Positions 26,275-34,094 of a DNA stretch of 64,000 nucleotides are shown piece after piece. Each line of letters opens with the position of its first letter. The first letter of the stretch is position 1. The notes beneath the pieces are model-generated. The model searched no databases. It was not told the DNA's origin and saw only the letters and a program-made list of their open reading frames with translations. The translations under genes and the position numbers were made by a program. Source of the stretch: Candidatus Hemicellulosilyticus sp. P3 (GTDB taxonomy: Bacteria; Bacteroidota; Bacteroidia; Bacteroidales; P3). The stretch covers positions 1 to 64,000 of the forward strand of contig LPNH01000009.1 of assembly GCA_001543385.1 (NCBI GenBank), written 5' to 3'.

Positions 26275-26967
26275 CTATTTCTTTATCAACACTTCGTCAA
26301 TCATGCCGTAGGCTTTGGCCTCTTCGGCGGTGAACCAATGGTCGCGGTCGCTGTCTTTCTCCACTTGCTCGAACGGCTGTCCGCTGTGTTTGGCGATAAT
26401 TTCGTAGAGCTCTTTTTTGAGCTTCAGTATCTCGCGGACGGTGATCTCCATGTCAGTGGCCTGTCCGTCGGCACCGCCCATAGGCTGATGGATCATCACG
26501 CGGCTGTGGGGCAGGGCGCAGCGCATGCCGTGTTCGCCGGCGCAAAGCAACACGCTGGCCATCGAGGCGGCCAAACCTGTGCAGATGGTGGCGATTTTGG
26601 GCTGGATGTACTGCATGGTGTCGTAGATGCCCAGACCGGCATAGACCGATCCGCCCGGCGAGTTGAGGTAGATCTGGATGTCTTTGCCGCTGTCTACACT
26701 TTCAAGGAAGAGCAGCTGGGCTTGGATGACGTTGGAGGTGTAATCGTCGATGGCGGTGCCAAGGAAGATGATGCGGTCCATCATCAGACGGCTGAAGACA
26801 TCCATCTGCGCCACGTTGAGTTGGCGCTCTTCGACAATGTAAGGGGTGAGCGAGTCGCCAGGGGTTGTCAGACGCGCCGCTTGGCGGTTGACAGCAGCGG
26901 TGTATCGGGCATAGCTCGTGCTGCTGATGCCGCAGTGCTTGGTGGCATATTTTTCAAATTCAGTCAT
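26275..26967 (-). CDS. clpP: ATP-dependent Clp protease proteolytic subunit
   Basis: A 230-aa serine peptidase subunit that forms the proteolytic chamber used by ClpX/ClpA-type unfoldases. The catalytic Ser is in GLAASMASVLLCAG (about 137) and the His in SRVMIHQPMGGADG (about 161), with Asp further downstream. YLNSPGGSVYAGLGIYD (about 102) is conserved. The N-terminus is about 30 residues longer than in E. coli, as in other Bacteroidetes. Neither tig nor clpX is adjacent. The gene instead lies between trmD and dut. Confidence 0.97.
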   Translation of the reverse strand: MTEFEKYATKHCGISSTSYARYTAAVNRQAARLTTPGDSLTPYIVEERQLNVAQMDVFSRLMMDRIIFLGTAIDDYTSNVIQAQLLFLESVDSGKDIQIYLNSPGGSVYAGLGIYDTMQYIQPKIATICTGLAASMASVLLCAGEHGMRCALPHSRVMIHQPMGGADGQATDMEITVREILKLKKELYEIIAKHSGQPFEQVEKDSDRDHWFTAEEAKAYGMIDEVLIKK

Positions 26968-27000
26968 GATATGTTTTTTTGTGCTATTCGTTCAATTTCA

Positions 27001-27759
27001 TTAGACGTCTTTCTGCCTTGACATACGAGCTTGCCCGTCTGTATTCGGCTTATCGAAAACGTTGTTTTCCGGCGTTCCGCCTTGCCCGGCCAGCAGGTGG
27101 GGTCTCCGCTGCCGGGTTCGTTCGACGGCTTGTTCCATGCGCCACTGTTCTATCTTGGCGTGGTTGCCGCTGAGCAACACGTCCGGTACGCGCCAGCCGC
27201 GGAACTCGGGAGGGCGTGTGTATTCCGGCGGCGCCACCAGCCCGTCCTGGAACGAGTCTTCCAGCGCCGACTGCTCGTCGCCGATAGCGCCGGGTATGAG
27301 GCGGACCACTGCGTCGCAGATGACAGCACCGGCCAACTCGCCGCCGGTCAGCACATAGTCGCCGATGGAAATTTCGCGGGTGATGAAGTGCTCCCGAAGG
27401 CGTTCGTCGACGCCTTTGTAGTGTCCGCACAGGATGATGAGATTCTCTTTCAGCGAGAGTTCGTTGGCCATAGATTGGGAGAACAGTTCGCCGTCGGGCG
27501 CGGTGTAAATGATGTCGTCGTAGCGCCGTTGCTGTTGCAACTGCTCGATACAGTTGGCCAGCGGCTCCACCGCCATCACCATGCCGGCGCTGCCGCCATA
27601 GGGGTAGTCGTCCACACTGCCGTAGCGGGTCAGCGAGTAGTCATGCAGGTTGTGTATCACCACTTCGACAATGCCTTTCTGCCGAGCCCTTTTGATGATG
27701 GACTCTTCGAAGAACATGGACATCATGTTCGGGAAAAGGGTGAGTATATCGACGCGCAT
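27001..27759 (-). CDS. trmD: tRNA (guanine-N1-)-methyltransferase
   Basis: SPOUT methylase that makes m1G37 next to the anticodon and prevents frameshifting. The 252-aa protein contains DILTLFPNM (4-12), [13 protein letters not shown] (about 52), [15 protein letters not shown] (about 108) and the knotted SAM site [16 protein letters not shown] (about 128). It also has [16 protein letters not shown] near 205. The usual neighbours rimM and rplS are absent. It is 27 bp after the M23 gene and 33 bp before clpP. Confidence 0.97.
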   Translation of the reverse strand: MRVDILTLFPNMMSMFFEESIIKRARQKGIVEVVIHNLHDYSLTRYGSVDDYPYGGSAGMVMAVEPLANCIEQLQQQRRYDDIIYTAPDGELFSQSMANELSLKENLIILCGHYKGVDERLREHFITREISIGDYVLTGGELAGAVICDAVVRLIPGAIGDEQSALEDSFQDGLVAPPEYTRPPEFRGWRVPDVLLSGNHAKIEQWRMEQAVERTRQRRPHLLAGQGGTPENNVFDKPNTDGQARMSRQKDV

Positions 27760-27786
27760 GGTTGTCGGTGTTGGGAATGGTGCGGG

Positions 27787-28827
27787 CTATCGGATGCGGA
27801 TTCGTTTGCCTACGGGCAGTACACTGGACTGTTTGATGCCGTTCAGTTGGCAAAGTTTCTGTACGGTGGTGCCGTTGCGTTTGGCGATTTTGCTCAGGTT
27901 GTCGCCGCTGCGCACTTTGTAGTAGCGCCGGTCTCCCGATGAGTGGCTGCCTTTGTTGGAGCTGCCTTTCTTGGCCACCTTGCGGAATGAATTCTGGGTC
28001 AGGTAAAGCTCATTGTCAATGAGGCTGCGGGTGGCGCAATCCAAGACGTTTTCGGGATTCATGGCATTGCCCTGATAGCGTATCTCAAAGTGCAGATGGC
28101 TGCCGTAGCTGCGGCCGGTGTTGCCGCATAGGCCGATGATGTCGCCGGCTTTGACCGGGTCGCCCGGCACCACGTCGCGTCGCGACAGGTGGGCGTAATA
28201 TGTTTCCAGCCCGTTGTTGTGCCGGATGACCACCAGGTTGCCATACGAACGGTTGAACTTGGAGATTCTCACTATGCCGTCAAAAGCGGCATAGATGGGT
28301 TCGCCTTTGGGCTCAGCGAGGTCGAGTCCGTAATGGAAACGCCGGCGGCGTGGGCCAAAGTGCGAAGTCACCCGGGCGTTTTCGCCGGTCGGGAAGTGGA
28401 ATGTCTCACCCCTCGCTTCGTCGACAAGACGTATGGTGACAGGCTCCATGTTGGTCACATCCATTTTGGGGTAGTGGATGACTTCGGAGTCAAAACTGGC
28501 GTATAGAATCTCTTCCTCGCTTTCGGCACCTTCGTCGTCGATGGGTTGCAGCACGTGCAACGGTTGGTCGACATCCATCACAGGCGGCGGTGCAATGATG
28601 AAAGGTTGTTCGTATATCCGGCTTTCATCTTCGGGTGTTGTGGCTTTCTGGTCGATGACGATGCCGGAATATTCGTCGTCGGGGTAGATGATATCAAGCT
28701 TGTTGATTTTAATGACCGACTGTTTGTCCTTTTCCGCCTGGGAAGGCTTGTCAGTCTGAGACTGTGCGGTGGCAGGGAGCAGGACGACCAGCGCCAAAAA
28801 CAAAATAGATGAAATATATTTCAGCAT
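27787..28827 (-). CDS. M23 metallopeptidase with C-terminal LysM domain
   Basis: A 346-aa exported cell-wall protein. A signal peptide (LKYISSILFLALVVLLPATAQS) is followed by an acidic linker, a LytM/M23 domain and a LysM domain. The M23 domain has HYGLDLAEPKGEPIY with the metal-binding HxxxD (about 165), LVVIRHNNGLETYYAHLS and SHLHFEIR (about 230). The LysM domain has YKVRSGDNLSKIAKRNGTTVQKL (about 300) and binds glycan. The HxH and HxxxD zinc ligands are intact, so endopeptidase activity rather than an EnvC-type degenerate domain is likely. The track start at 28914 is replaced by the ATG at 28827, which begins the signal peptide. Confidence 0.92.
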   Translation of the reverse strand: MLKYISSILFLALVVLLPATAQSQTDKPSQAEKDKQSVIKINKLDIIYPDDEYSGIVIDQKATTPEDESRIYEQPFIIAPPPVMDVDQPLHVLQPIDDEGAESEEEILYASFDSEVIHYPKMDVTNMEPVTIRLVDEARGETFHFPTGENARVTSHFGPRRRRFHYGLDLAEPKGEPIYAAFDGIVRISKFNRSYGNLVVIRHNNGLETYYAHLSRRDVVPGDPVKAGDIIGLCGNTGRSYGSHLHFEIRYQGNAMNPENVLDCATRSLIDNELYLTQNSFRKVAKKGSSNKGSHSSGDRRYYKVRSGDNLSKIAKRNGTTVQKLCQLNGIKQSSVLPVGKRIRIR

Positions 28828-28928
28828 AGATAGGGTGTCTGTGGTGTTGTCCGTCAGCCGGCGGGCATGGCGACGGAACAGTGCGTATGGCGGACTCTTG
28901 TGTGCGAGACACAATGAAAAGTGACTTG

Positions 28929-28936
28929 CAAAGTTA
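28929..28936 (-). promoter_or_regulatory. Probable -7 box of the M23-trmD-clpP-dut-namZ run
   Basis: TAACTTTG followed by C on the minus strand matches TAnnTTTG and lies about 100 bp upstream of the M23 ATG. It is the only good match between lepA and the M23 gene on that strand. The -33 element is not clear. Confidence 0.45.
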
Positions 28937-29003
28937 CAAAAAAAATCATTATCATGCCATCCGGGGCCGGCGACTTTACATGCAAAGGTTGCATCGATTT
29001 TTG

Positions 29004-29011
29004 TATCTTTG
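29004..29011 (+). promoter_or_regulatory. lepA -7 box directly before the start codon
   Basis: TATCTTTG ends 4 bases before the lepA ATG (29016). If transcription starts at the usual distance, the mRNA would begin at or next to the start codon. Confidence 0.55.
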
Positions 29012-29015
29012 CAGC

Positions 29016-30791
29016 ATGAACAATACCCGCAATTTTTGCATCATCGCCCACATTGACCATGGCAAGAGCACGCTGGCCGACCGGTTGCTGGAGCAGACGC
29101 AGACGGTATCTCAGCGCGACATGCAGAACCAGGTGCTTGATGACATGGATCTTGAGAAAGAGCGTGGCATCACCATCAAGAGCCACGCCATCCAGATGCG
29201 CTACAAGGATTACACGCTCAATCTGATTGACACCCCGGGGCATGTTGACTTCAGCTACGAGGTGAGCCGCTCCATAGCGGCTTGTGAGGGCGCCTTGCTC
29301 GTGGTCGATGCCACACAGGGCATCCAGGCGCAGACTATCTCCAATCTATATCTGGCTTTGGAAAACGATTTGGAGATTATTCCCGTCATGAACAAGATCG
29401 ACCTCGACAGCGCCATGACGGAGGAGGTGGCCGACGAGATTGTCGACCTGCTGGGATGCCCGCGCGAATCGATTCTGTCGTGCAGTGCAAAAACAGGTCA
29501 GGGTGTCCCCGAGCTGCTGGATGCTATCGTCGAGCGCATCCCCGCCCCGCACGGCGACGCCGGCGCTCCATTGCAGGCATTGGTCTTCGACTCCGTGTTC
29601 AACCCTTTCCGCGGCATCATCTCCTATTTCCGCATAATGAATGGTACGCTGCGCACAGGTGACTGGGTCAAGTTCGTCAGTACCGGCAAGGAGTACCATG
29701 CCGATGAGATAGGGGTGTTGAAACTTGACATGGAACCGTGCAAGGAATTGCGAGCCGGCAATGTCGGATATATCATCAGCGGCATCAAAAGCAGCCGGGA
29801 AGTCCGTGTGGGCGACACAATCACCCATGTCGAGCACCCATGCGAGGCGGCTGTCGAGGGATTTGAGGCGGTCAAGCCGATGGTGTTTGCCGGCGTTTAC
29901 CCTGTCGATACAGACGACTATGAGGAGTTGCGTGCCTCGATAGAAAAACTGCAGCTTAACGACGCATCGCTCACCTTCGAGCCCGAAAGTTCGCTGGCGC
30001 TGGGCTTTGGGTTCCGTTGCGGTTTTCTGGGCTTGCTTCACATGGAGATTGTTCAGGAGCGCCTGACCCGCGAGTTCAACATGGATGTCATCACCACGGT
30101 CCCCAACGTGCAGTACAAAGTGCTGCTGACCAACGGCGACGAAATTGATGTCTACAATCCGTCGGGCATGCCTGAACCCAACAATATCCGCGAGGTCTAC
30201 GAGCCCTACATCCATGCACAGATTATCACCAAAGCCGACTATATCGGCTCGGTCATCAAACTTTGCATGGACAAACGCGGTGTTCTCAAAAACCAAAACT
30301 ATCTGACCACCGACCGCATCGAAATCACCTTTGACCTTCCGTTGGGCGAGGTGGTGTTCGACTTCTACGACCGGTTGAAATCAGTGTCGAAAGGATATGC
30401 TTCTCTCGACTACTATCTCAACGGGTACCAGCCCTCCAAGCTGGTCAAGCTGGAGATACTGCTCAATGGCGACCCTGTCGACGCGCTCTCGACACTCACC
30501 TACGTCGACAATGCCTATCCTATTGGCCGCAAGATGTGCGAGAAGTTGAAAGACCTCATTCCGCGTCAGCAGTTCGACGTGGCCATCCAGGCGGCCATCG
30601 GCAGCAAGATTATCGCCCGCGAGACAGTGCGCCAGGTGCGTAAAGACGTCACCGCCAAGTGCTACGGTGGCGATATCACGCGCAAACGCAAGCTGCTGGA
30701 GAAACAAAAAGAGGGCAAAAAACGTATGCGTCAGGTAGGCAATGTCGAGGTGCCGCAAAGCGCTTTCCTTGCGGTGCTGAAACTTGACTGA
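29016..30791 (+). CDS. lepA: Elongation factor 4 (LepA)
   Basis: Ribosome-associated translational GTPase of 591 aa. The start [25 protein letters not shown] contains the P-loop, followed by the switch region [23 protein letters not shown] (G3, about 80) and VMNKIDL (G4, about 124). Domain V and the LepA-specific C-terminal domain end with [38 protein letters not shown]. The track start (28881) is upstream of the promoter. The ATG at 29016 fits all homologues. Confidence 0.98.
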   Translation: MNNTRNFCIIAHIDHGKSTLADRLLEQTQTVSQRDMQNQVLDDMDLEKERGITIKSHAIQMRYKDYTLNLIDTPGHVDFSYEVSRSIAACEGALLVVDATQGIQAQTISNLYLALENDLEIIPVMNKIDLDSAMTEEVADEIVDLLGCPRESILSCSAKTGQGVPELLDAIVERIPAPHGDAGAPLQALVFDSVFNPFRGIISYFRIMNGTLRTGDWVKFVSTGKEYHADEIGVLKLDMEPCKELRAGNVGYIISGIKSSREVRVGDTITHVEHPCEAAVEGFEAVKPMVFAGVYPVDTDDYEELRASIEKLQLNDASLTFEPESSLALGFGFRCGFLGLLHMEIVQERLTREFNMDVITTVPNVQYKVLLTNGDEIDVYNPSGMPEPNNIREVYEPYIHAQIITKADYIGSVIKLCMDKRGVLKNQNYLTTDRIEITFDLPLGEVVFDFYDRLKSVSKGYASLDYYLNGYQPSKLVKLEILLNGDPVDALSTLTYVDNAYPIGRKMCEKLKDLIPRQQFDVAIQAAIGSKIIARETVRQVRKDVTAKCYGGDITRKRKLLEKQKEGKKRMRQVGNVEVPQSAFLAVLKLD

Positions 30792-30876
30792 CCTGTGGAT
30801 GCGGACGTCCAACCGGGCCGGCAAGGCCGTCAGGTCTGACAGAACCAGTATTATCCCGAACCCTTAAACCCTTATT

Positions 30877-31422
30877 ATGCGTTTTTATATTTTTATAATC
30901 ATCCTTGTGCTGACAGTTATTGCTGCGGTGGCCGTGACAGGTTTTATTTTCTATATGCTGGCTAAGCGCTATTTTGACAATCTGCAAAAGCAGCAGCTTC
31001 TTGCCGCCCATGCCGAAGAACGGCGTGCGCTTTTGCAGGTTGCCGCACCTGTCCGTCTGCAGGCTTACGAGCGTATGGCGCTCTTTCTGGAGCGTATCAG
31101 CCCCGACAGCCTCATACTGAGGTGCTACCAGCCCGGCATGGATCTCAAATTGTTGCAGAATGTGCTTACCAAGAACATCCGTGACGAGTGGGAGCACAAC
31201 CTAAGTCAGCAGATTTATCTCTCGTCCGAGGCTTGGGCCCGCATCCGTGAAGCCAAAGAGGAGATGACCGGTATGGTCAACAGCGCCGCCGTCTCCCTGC
31301 CGGCCGATGCCGATCCCGCCACGCTGGCCGCCACTATATTCGCTGCCAACCAGCGTCAGTCGTCTGTCGCCTCGGCGTTGGAGTTTCTCAAGGCCGAGTG
31401 CGAAAAACAGATGTCCGTCTGA
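30877..31422 (+). CDS. Conserved Bacteroidetes membrane-anchored hypothetical protein
   Basis: A 181-aa protein with one N-terminal transmembrane helix (FYIFIIILVLTVIAAVAVTGFIFYMLA) and a cytosolic, largely helical remainder rich in Leu, Glu and Ala. The segment QAYERMALFLERISPDSLILRC (about 62) resembles a domain recurring in Bacteroidetes hypotheticals (DUF7935-like, from memory). No enzymatic motif is visible. Its 3' end overlaps the convergent lolE-like gene by 35 bp. The function is unknown. Confidence 0.75.
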   Translation: MRFYIFIIILVLTVIAAVAVTGFIFYMLAKRYFDNLQKQQLLAAHAEERRALLQVAAPVRLQAYERMALFLERISPDSLILRCYQPGMDLKLLQNVLTKNIRDEWEHNLSQQIYLSSEAWARIREAKEEMTGMVNSAAVSLPADADPATLAATIFAANQRQSSVASALEFLKAECEKQMSV

Positions 31423-32626
31423 CTGTGGTGATAACAGCCAGACCTCCTATCGCCATGACGATAAGGAACACGGACAGAAAATCTATACCCCGCATGGCCA
31501 CCGGGAACGACGTGGTGACGAAATTCTCGCCCATCTTTACAATGCCGAACCGTTGCTGGAGAAGACATACGGCAAATCCCAGCAGCAATCCCGTCACACA
31601 TCCTGCGGCGGTAATCATTGCTCCCTGCCAAACATAGACTTGGCGTATGGCGTGCTCTGTGAGGCCCAGGGCGCGCAGCGTGGCGCTGTCGTCACGCTTG
31701 TCTATGACCAGCAGCCGCATCGAGGCGACAAGCGTCAGTGAAGCCACCAGTGTAATGAGTGAAAGAATGATATAGATAGCCAATCGTTCGCTGCGGAAGA
31801 CTTTATAATACAGCGGTTGTTGCTCCATGCGGTCGCGGCAGCGGAAAGTGATATCCGGGTAGGCTTGCCCCAACTTGTCGAGCAGAGTCTGTCGCACCTG
31901 CCGGACAGACGCCCGCGAAGTCAGCGACACGCTGAGCGCGGTGCACACGTCGTCATCATAGTCAAGCAGACGTCGTATCAAGCTGATGTCGCATACGGCA
32001 TAGCGGCTATCGATGTCTTGTTGGATGACGAAATAACCGGACGGGTAGACCGCGCTGCTGTTAAAAGCCTCATCCATCGTGGTGCCTATGCCGGTGCCGC
32101 GTCGTGGGATAAAAAGCTGTATTGGCGCATTGCTGTAAGGGCTGATGCCGAGTCGATAGTATATCTCGCCACCCAACACGATATGTTCAATGCCGCCGCT
32201 GTCTTTTTGTCCGACCATCCACGCGCCGTCGGCAAGGAGGGTGTCCAGCCCTGTCTGGCGGATGTATGAGCCGTCAATGCCGCGCAGTTGCACGATGGCT
32301 TGCTGTCCGCGATATGTAGCCCAGGCTTTCTCCTCAACCAGCTGCGACACTTCCGCCACGCCGTCGGTCGTGCGCAGCTGAGCCAAGGTCTTTTTATCGC
32401 AGCGGAAGCTCTTGCCTTCCGCCGCATCTATCAGAAGTTCAGGGTCAAAAACATTGAAGAGACGCTGTGTCAGGTCTCCGATGCCGTTGTATACAGACAG
32501 CACCACGATGAGTGAAAAGGCACACACCGTAATGCCGCCCAGTGAGATGCGCGAAATGATATTGACGACCGACTTGTGCCGTCGTGCAAAAAAATATCGC
32601 CACGCTATAAGCAGCCGGTAGCGCAT
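31388..32626 (-). CDS. LolC/LolE-type ABC transporter permease (FtsX family)
   Basis: A 412-aa inner-membrane permease of the lipoprotein-releasing system. It has an N-terminal TM near residues 25-45 (VNIISRISLGGITVCAFSLIVVLSVYNGI), a large periplasmic MacB-type domain (about 50-265), and three C-terminal TMs of the FtsX domain (LAIYIILSLITLVASLTLV, AMITAAGCVTGLLLGFAVCLL, FLSVFLIVMAIGGLAVIT). Bacteroidetes usually carry one such permease for both LolC and LolE roles. No ATPase gene is adjacent. It is 6 bp downstream of rbfA. Confidence 0.85.
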   Translation of the reverse strand: MRYRLLIAWRYFFARRHKSVVNIISRISLGGITVCAFSLIVVLSVYNGIGDLTQRLFNVFDPELLIDAAEGKSFRCDKKTLAQLRTTDGVAEVSQLVEEKAWATYRGQQAIVQLRGIDGSYIRQTGLDTLLADGAWMVGQKDSGGIEHIVLGGEIYYRLGISPYSNAPIQLFIPRRGTGIGTTMDEAFNSSAVYPSGYFVIQQDIDSRYAVCDISLIRRLLDYDDDVCTALSVSLTSRASVRQVRQTLLDKLGQAYPDITFRCRDRMEQQPLYYKVFRSERLAIYIILSLITLVASLTLVASMRLLVIDKRDDSATLRALGLTEHAIRQVYVWQGAMITAAGCVTGLLLGFAVCLLQQRFGIVKMGENFVTTSFPVAMRGIDFLSVFLIVMAIGGLAVITTVRRTSVFRTRP

Positions 32627-32632
32627 ACGGAG

Positions 32633-32977
32633 TCAGCTTTTCAGCAGCCGTTCAATATTCTCGATGTAGTCCAGCGAGTCGTCGAGATAGAACTCCAAAT
32701 GCGGAATGATACGCAGCTGCTTGCCTTCACGCAGACCCAGTCTGCGCCGGATGTCGCCCGAATGGTCGTCAATGGCCTGCATCACGCGTTCTTTCGTCGT
32801 GTCGCCGATGGGGAATATGCTGACATAAATGCGCGCGATAGAAAGGTCGGGGGTGACGCGCACCTTGGTGACGGTGACCAATGACGCACCCAGCGCCGCT
32901 TTCATCTCTTTGACAAAAATGTCGCCGAGGTCTGTCTGGATGAGGCGCGATATTCTGTTCTGACGTGTGGTCTGCAT
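32633..32977 (-). CDS. rbfA: Ribosome-binding factor A
   Basis: A 114-aa KH-like 30S maturation factor. Recognisable parts are RISRLIQTDLGDIF (about 8), VTVTKVRVTPDLSIARIYVSIFP (about 35) and LRIIPHLEFYLDDSLDYIENIERLL at the C-terminus. It is the first gene of rbfA-lolE, with a -7 box immediately before its ATG. Confidence 0.95.
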   Translation of the reverse strand: MQTTRQNRISRLIQTDLGDIFVKEMKAALGASLVTVTKVRVTPDLSIARIYVSIFPIGDTTKERVMQAIDDHSGDIRRRLGLREGKQLRIIPHLEFYLDDSLDYIENIERLLKS

Positions 32978-32982
32978 CGATG

Positions 32983-32990
32983 CAAAGATA
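32983..32990 (-). promoter_or_regulatory. rbfA -7 box directly before the start codon
   Basis: TATCTTTG on the minus strand ends 5 bases before the rbfA ATG (32977), so the transcript would be leaderless or nearly so. Confidence 0.5.
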
Positions 32991-33024
32991 AAGGATTATG
33001 ATTGGGTGTAGAACGTACAGCGGG

Positions 33025-33894
33025 TTATAGTTTGTCGTAGGTGTCGACAAGTTCTTTGGCCATGCCCATGAACATCAGTGCAATCTGGTTGAAATCCATG
33101 TTCAAGTCGCGGCTCAGCCCCGCAAGGTCTTTGAATATGGCCACATTGTACCATTGCAGGCATTGGAAGGCGCGGTGAAAGTAGAGGCGTTGCAGCTCGT
33201 CGCGCAACGGGGGACGGCCGACGTAGGCCTCCAGTAGCGACAGGGCTTTGTCGAAACCTGCATTGCCGTAGCAGGCAATGTCGTAGAACGGATCGTTCAT
33301 ACCGGCAAACTCCCAGTCAAGCACATAGAGCCGGTTGCCGTCAATGACCAGGTTTGTGGGCTGGTAATCGCAATGACACGGCACCGGGGTCACTTGCCGA
33401 TGGGTTTCCCTCATCCGGTCAAGGGCGGCTCGCAACGCCAGATATTCGGCGGGGTGCTTGAACTCTTTCTCGCGGCAATAACGTTCGTAGTCCGCCAGCC
33501 GGCCGAAAGCGTCATAGTCTTTCAGTTTCAGACCCGAGTTGTGCAGCTTCTTCAGTGCGGAGACAGACATCTGGTTGTAGCTTGCCACGTCCGTGTCCGA
33601 CATGATGGTGCCTTCCACATAGTCAGCCAGTTTCTCTCCGGTTGCCAGCTCCATATAGGTGGTTTTATTGTTTAGTCCGAGCGACGCTATCTGCTGTATG
33701 TTATTCCATTCGTCGTCCCGGTTCACAAAACGTTCGGCAAATTTACCGGGTACACGGTACGTGTGCATCTTGCTCCTGCATTCCACCACATAAGTGTAAT
33801 TGCTCATGCCCCCCTCCAGCCGCTTTACAATCCGGGCGTCGTCGGAATGCAGCAGCGCGTTGACACGTGCGACGATATATTCCTCGATATTCAT
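33025..33894 (-). CDS. Choline/ethanolamine kinase-like phosphotransferase
   Basis: A 289-aa aminoglycoside-phosphotransferase-fold kinase. The family motifs are GGMSNYTYVVE (nucleotide loop, about 26), YRVPGKFAERFVNR, the catalytic loop PCHCDYQPTNLVID (about 185) and LDWEFAGMNDPFYDIACYG (metal Asp, about 205). The pattern LDWEYAGMNDPFYDLA is that of LicA-type choline kinases. These supply phosphocholine for surface glycans, but no licB/licC/licD partner is seen here. The ATG at 33894 is preferred to the track start at 33927. A -7-like TATCTTTG (33925-33932) precedes it. Confidence 0.85.
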   Translation of the reverse strand: MNIEEYIVARVNALLHSDDARIVKRLEGGMSNYTYVVECRSKMHTYRVPGKFAERFVNRDDEWNNIQQIASLGLNNKTTYMELATGEKLADYVEGTIMSDTDVASYNQMSVSALKKLHNSGLKLKDYDAFGRLADYERYCREKEFKHPAEYLALRAALDRMRETHRQVTPVPCHCDYQPTNLVIDGNRLYVLDWEFAGMNDPFYDIACYGNAGFDKALSLLEAYVGRPPLRDELQRLYFHRAFQCLQWYNVAIFKDLAGLSRDLNMDFNQIALMFMGMAKELVDTYDKL

Positions 33895-34094
33895 AGTTGA
33901 ATAGTTTATAAAGCTTTCGGATTGCAAAGATACTAATAATTGCGTAATACATTGGCCGGTGTCTGCTCCCGCCGTCAGGGCGCACGATGCGGGGCGCCCG
34001 GTACTTATAAAATATATTTTGTATTTTTACAATTCCCAACGCTTCGTGCAGTATGTCTGCAAGGGGTTGGATTACAGTACGAAAAATGATTCTT

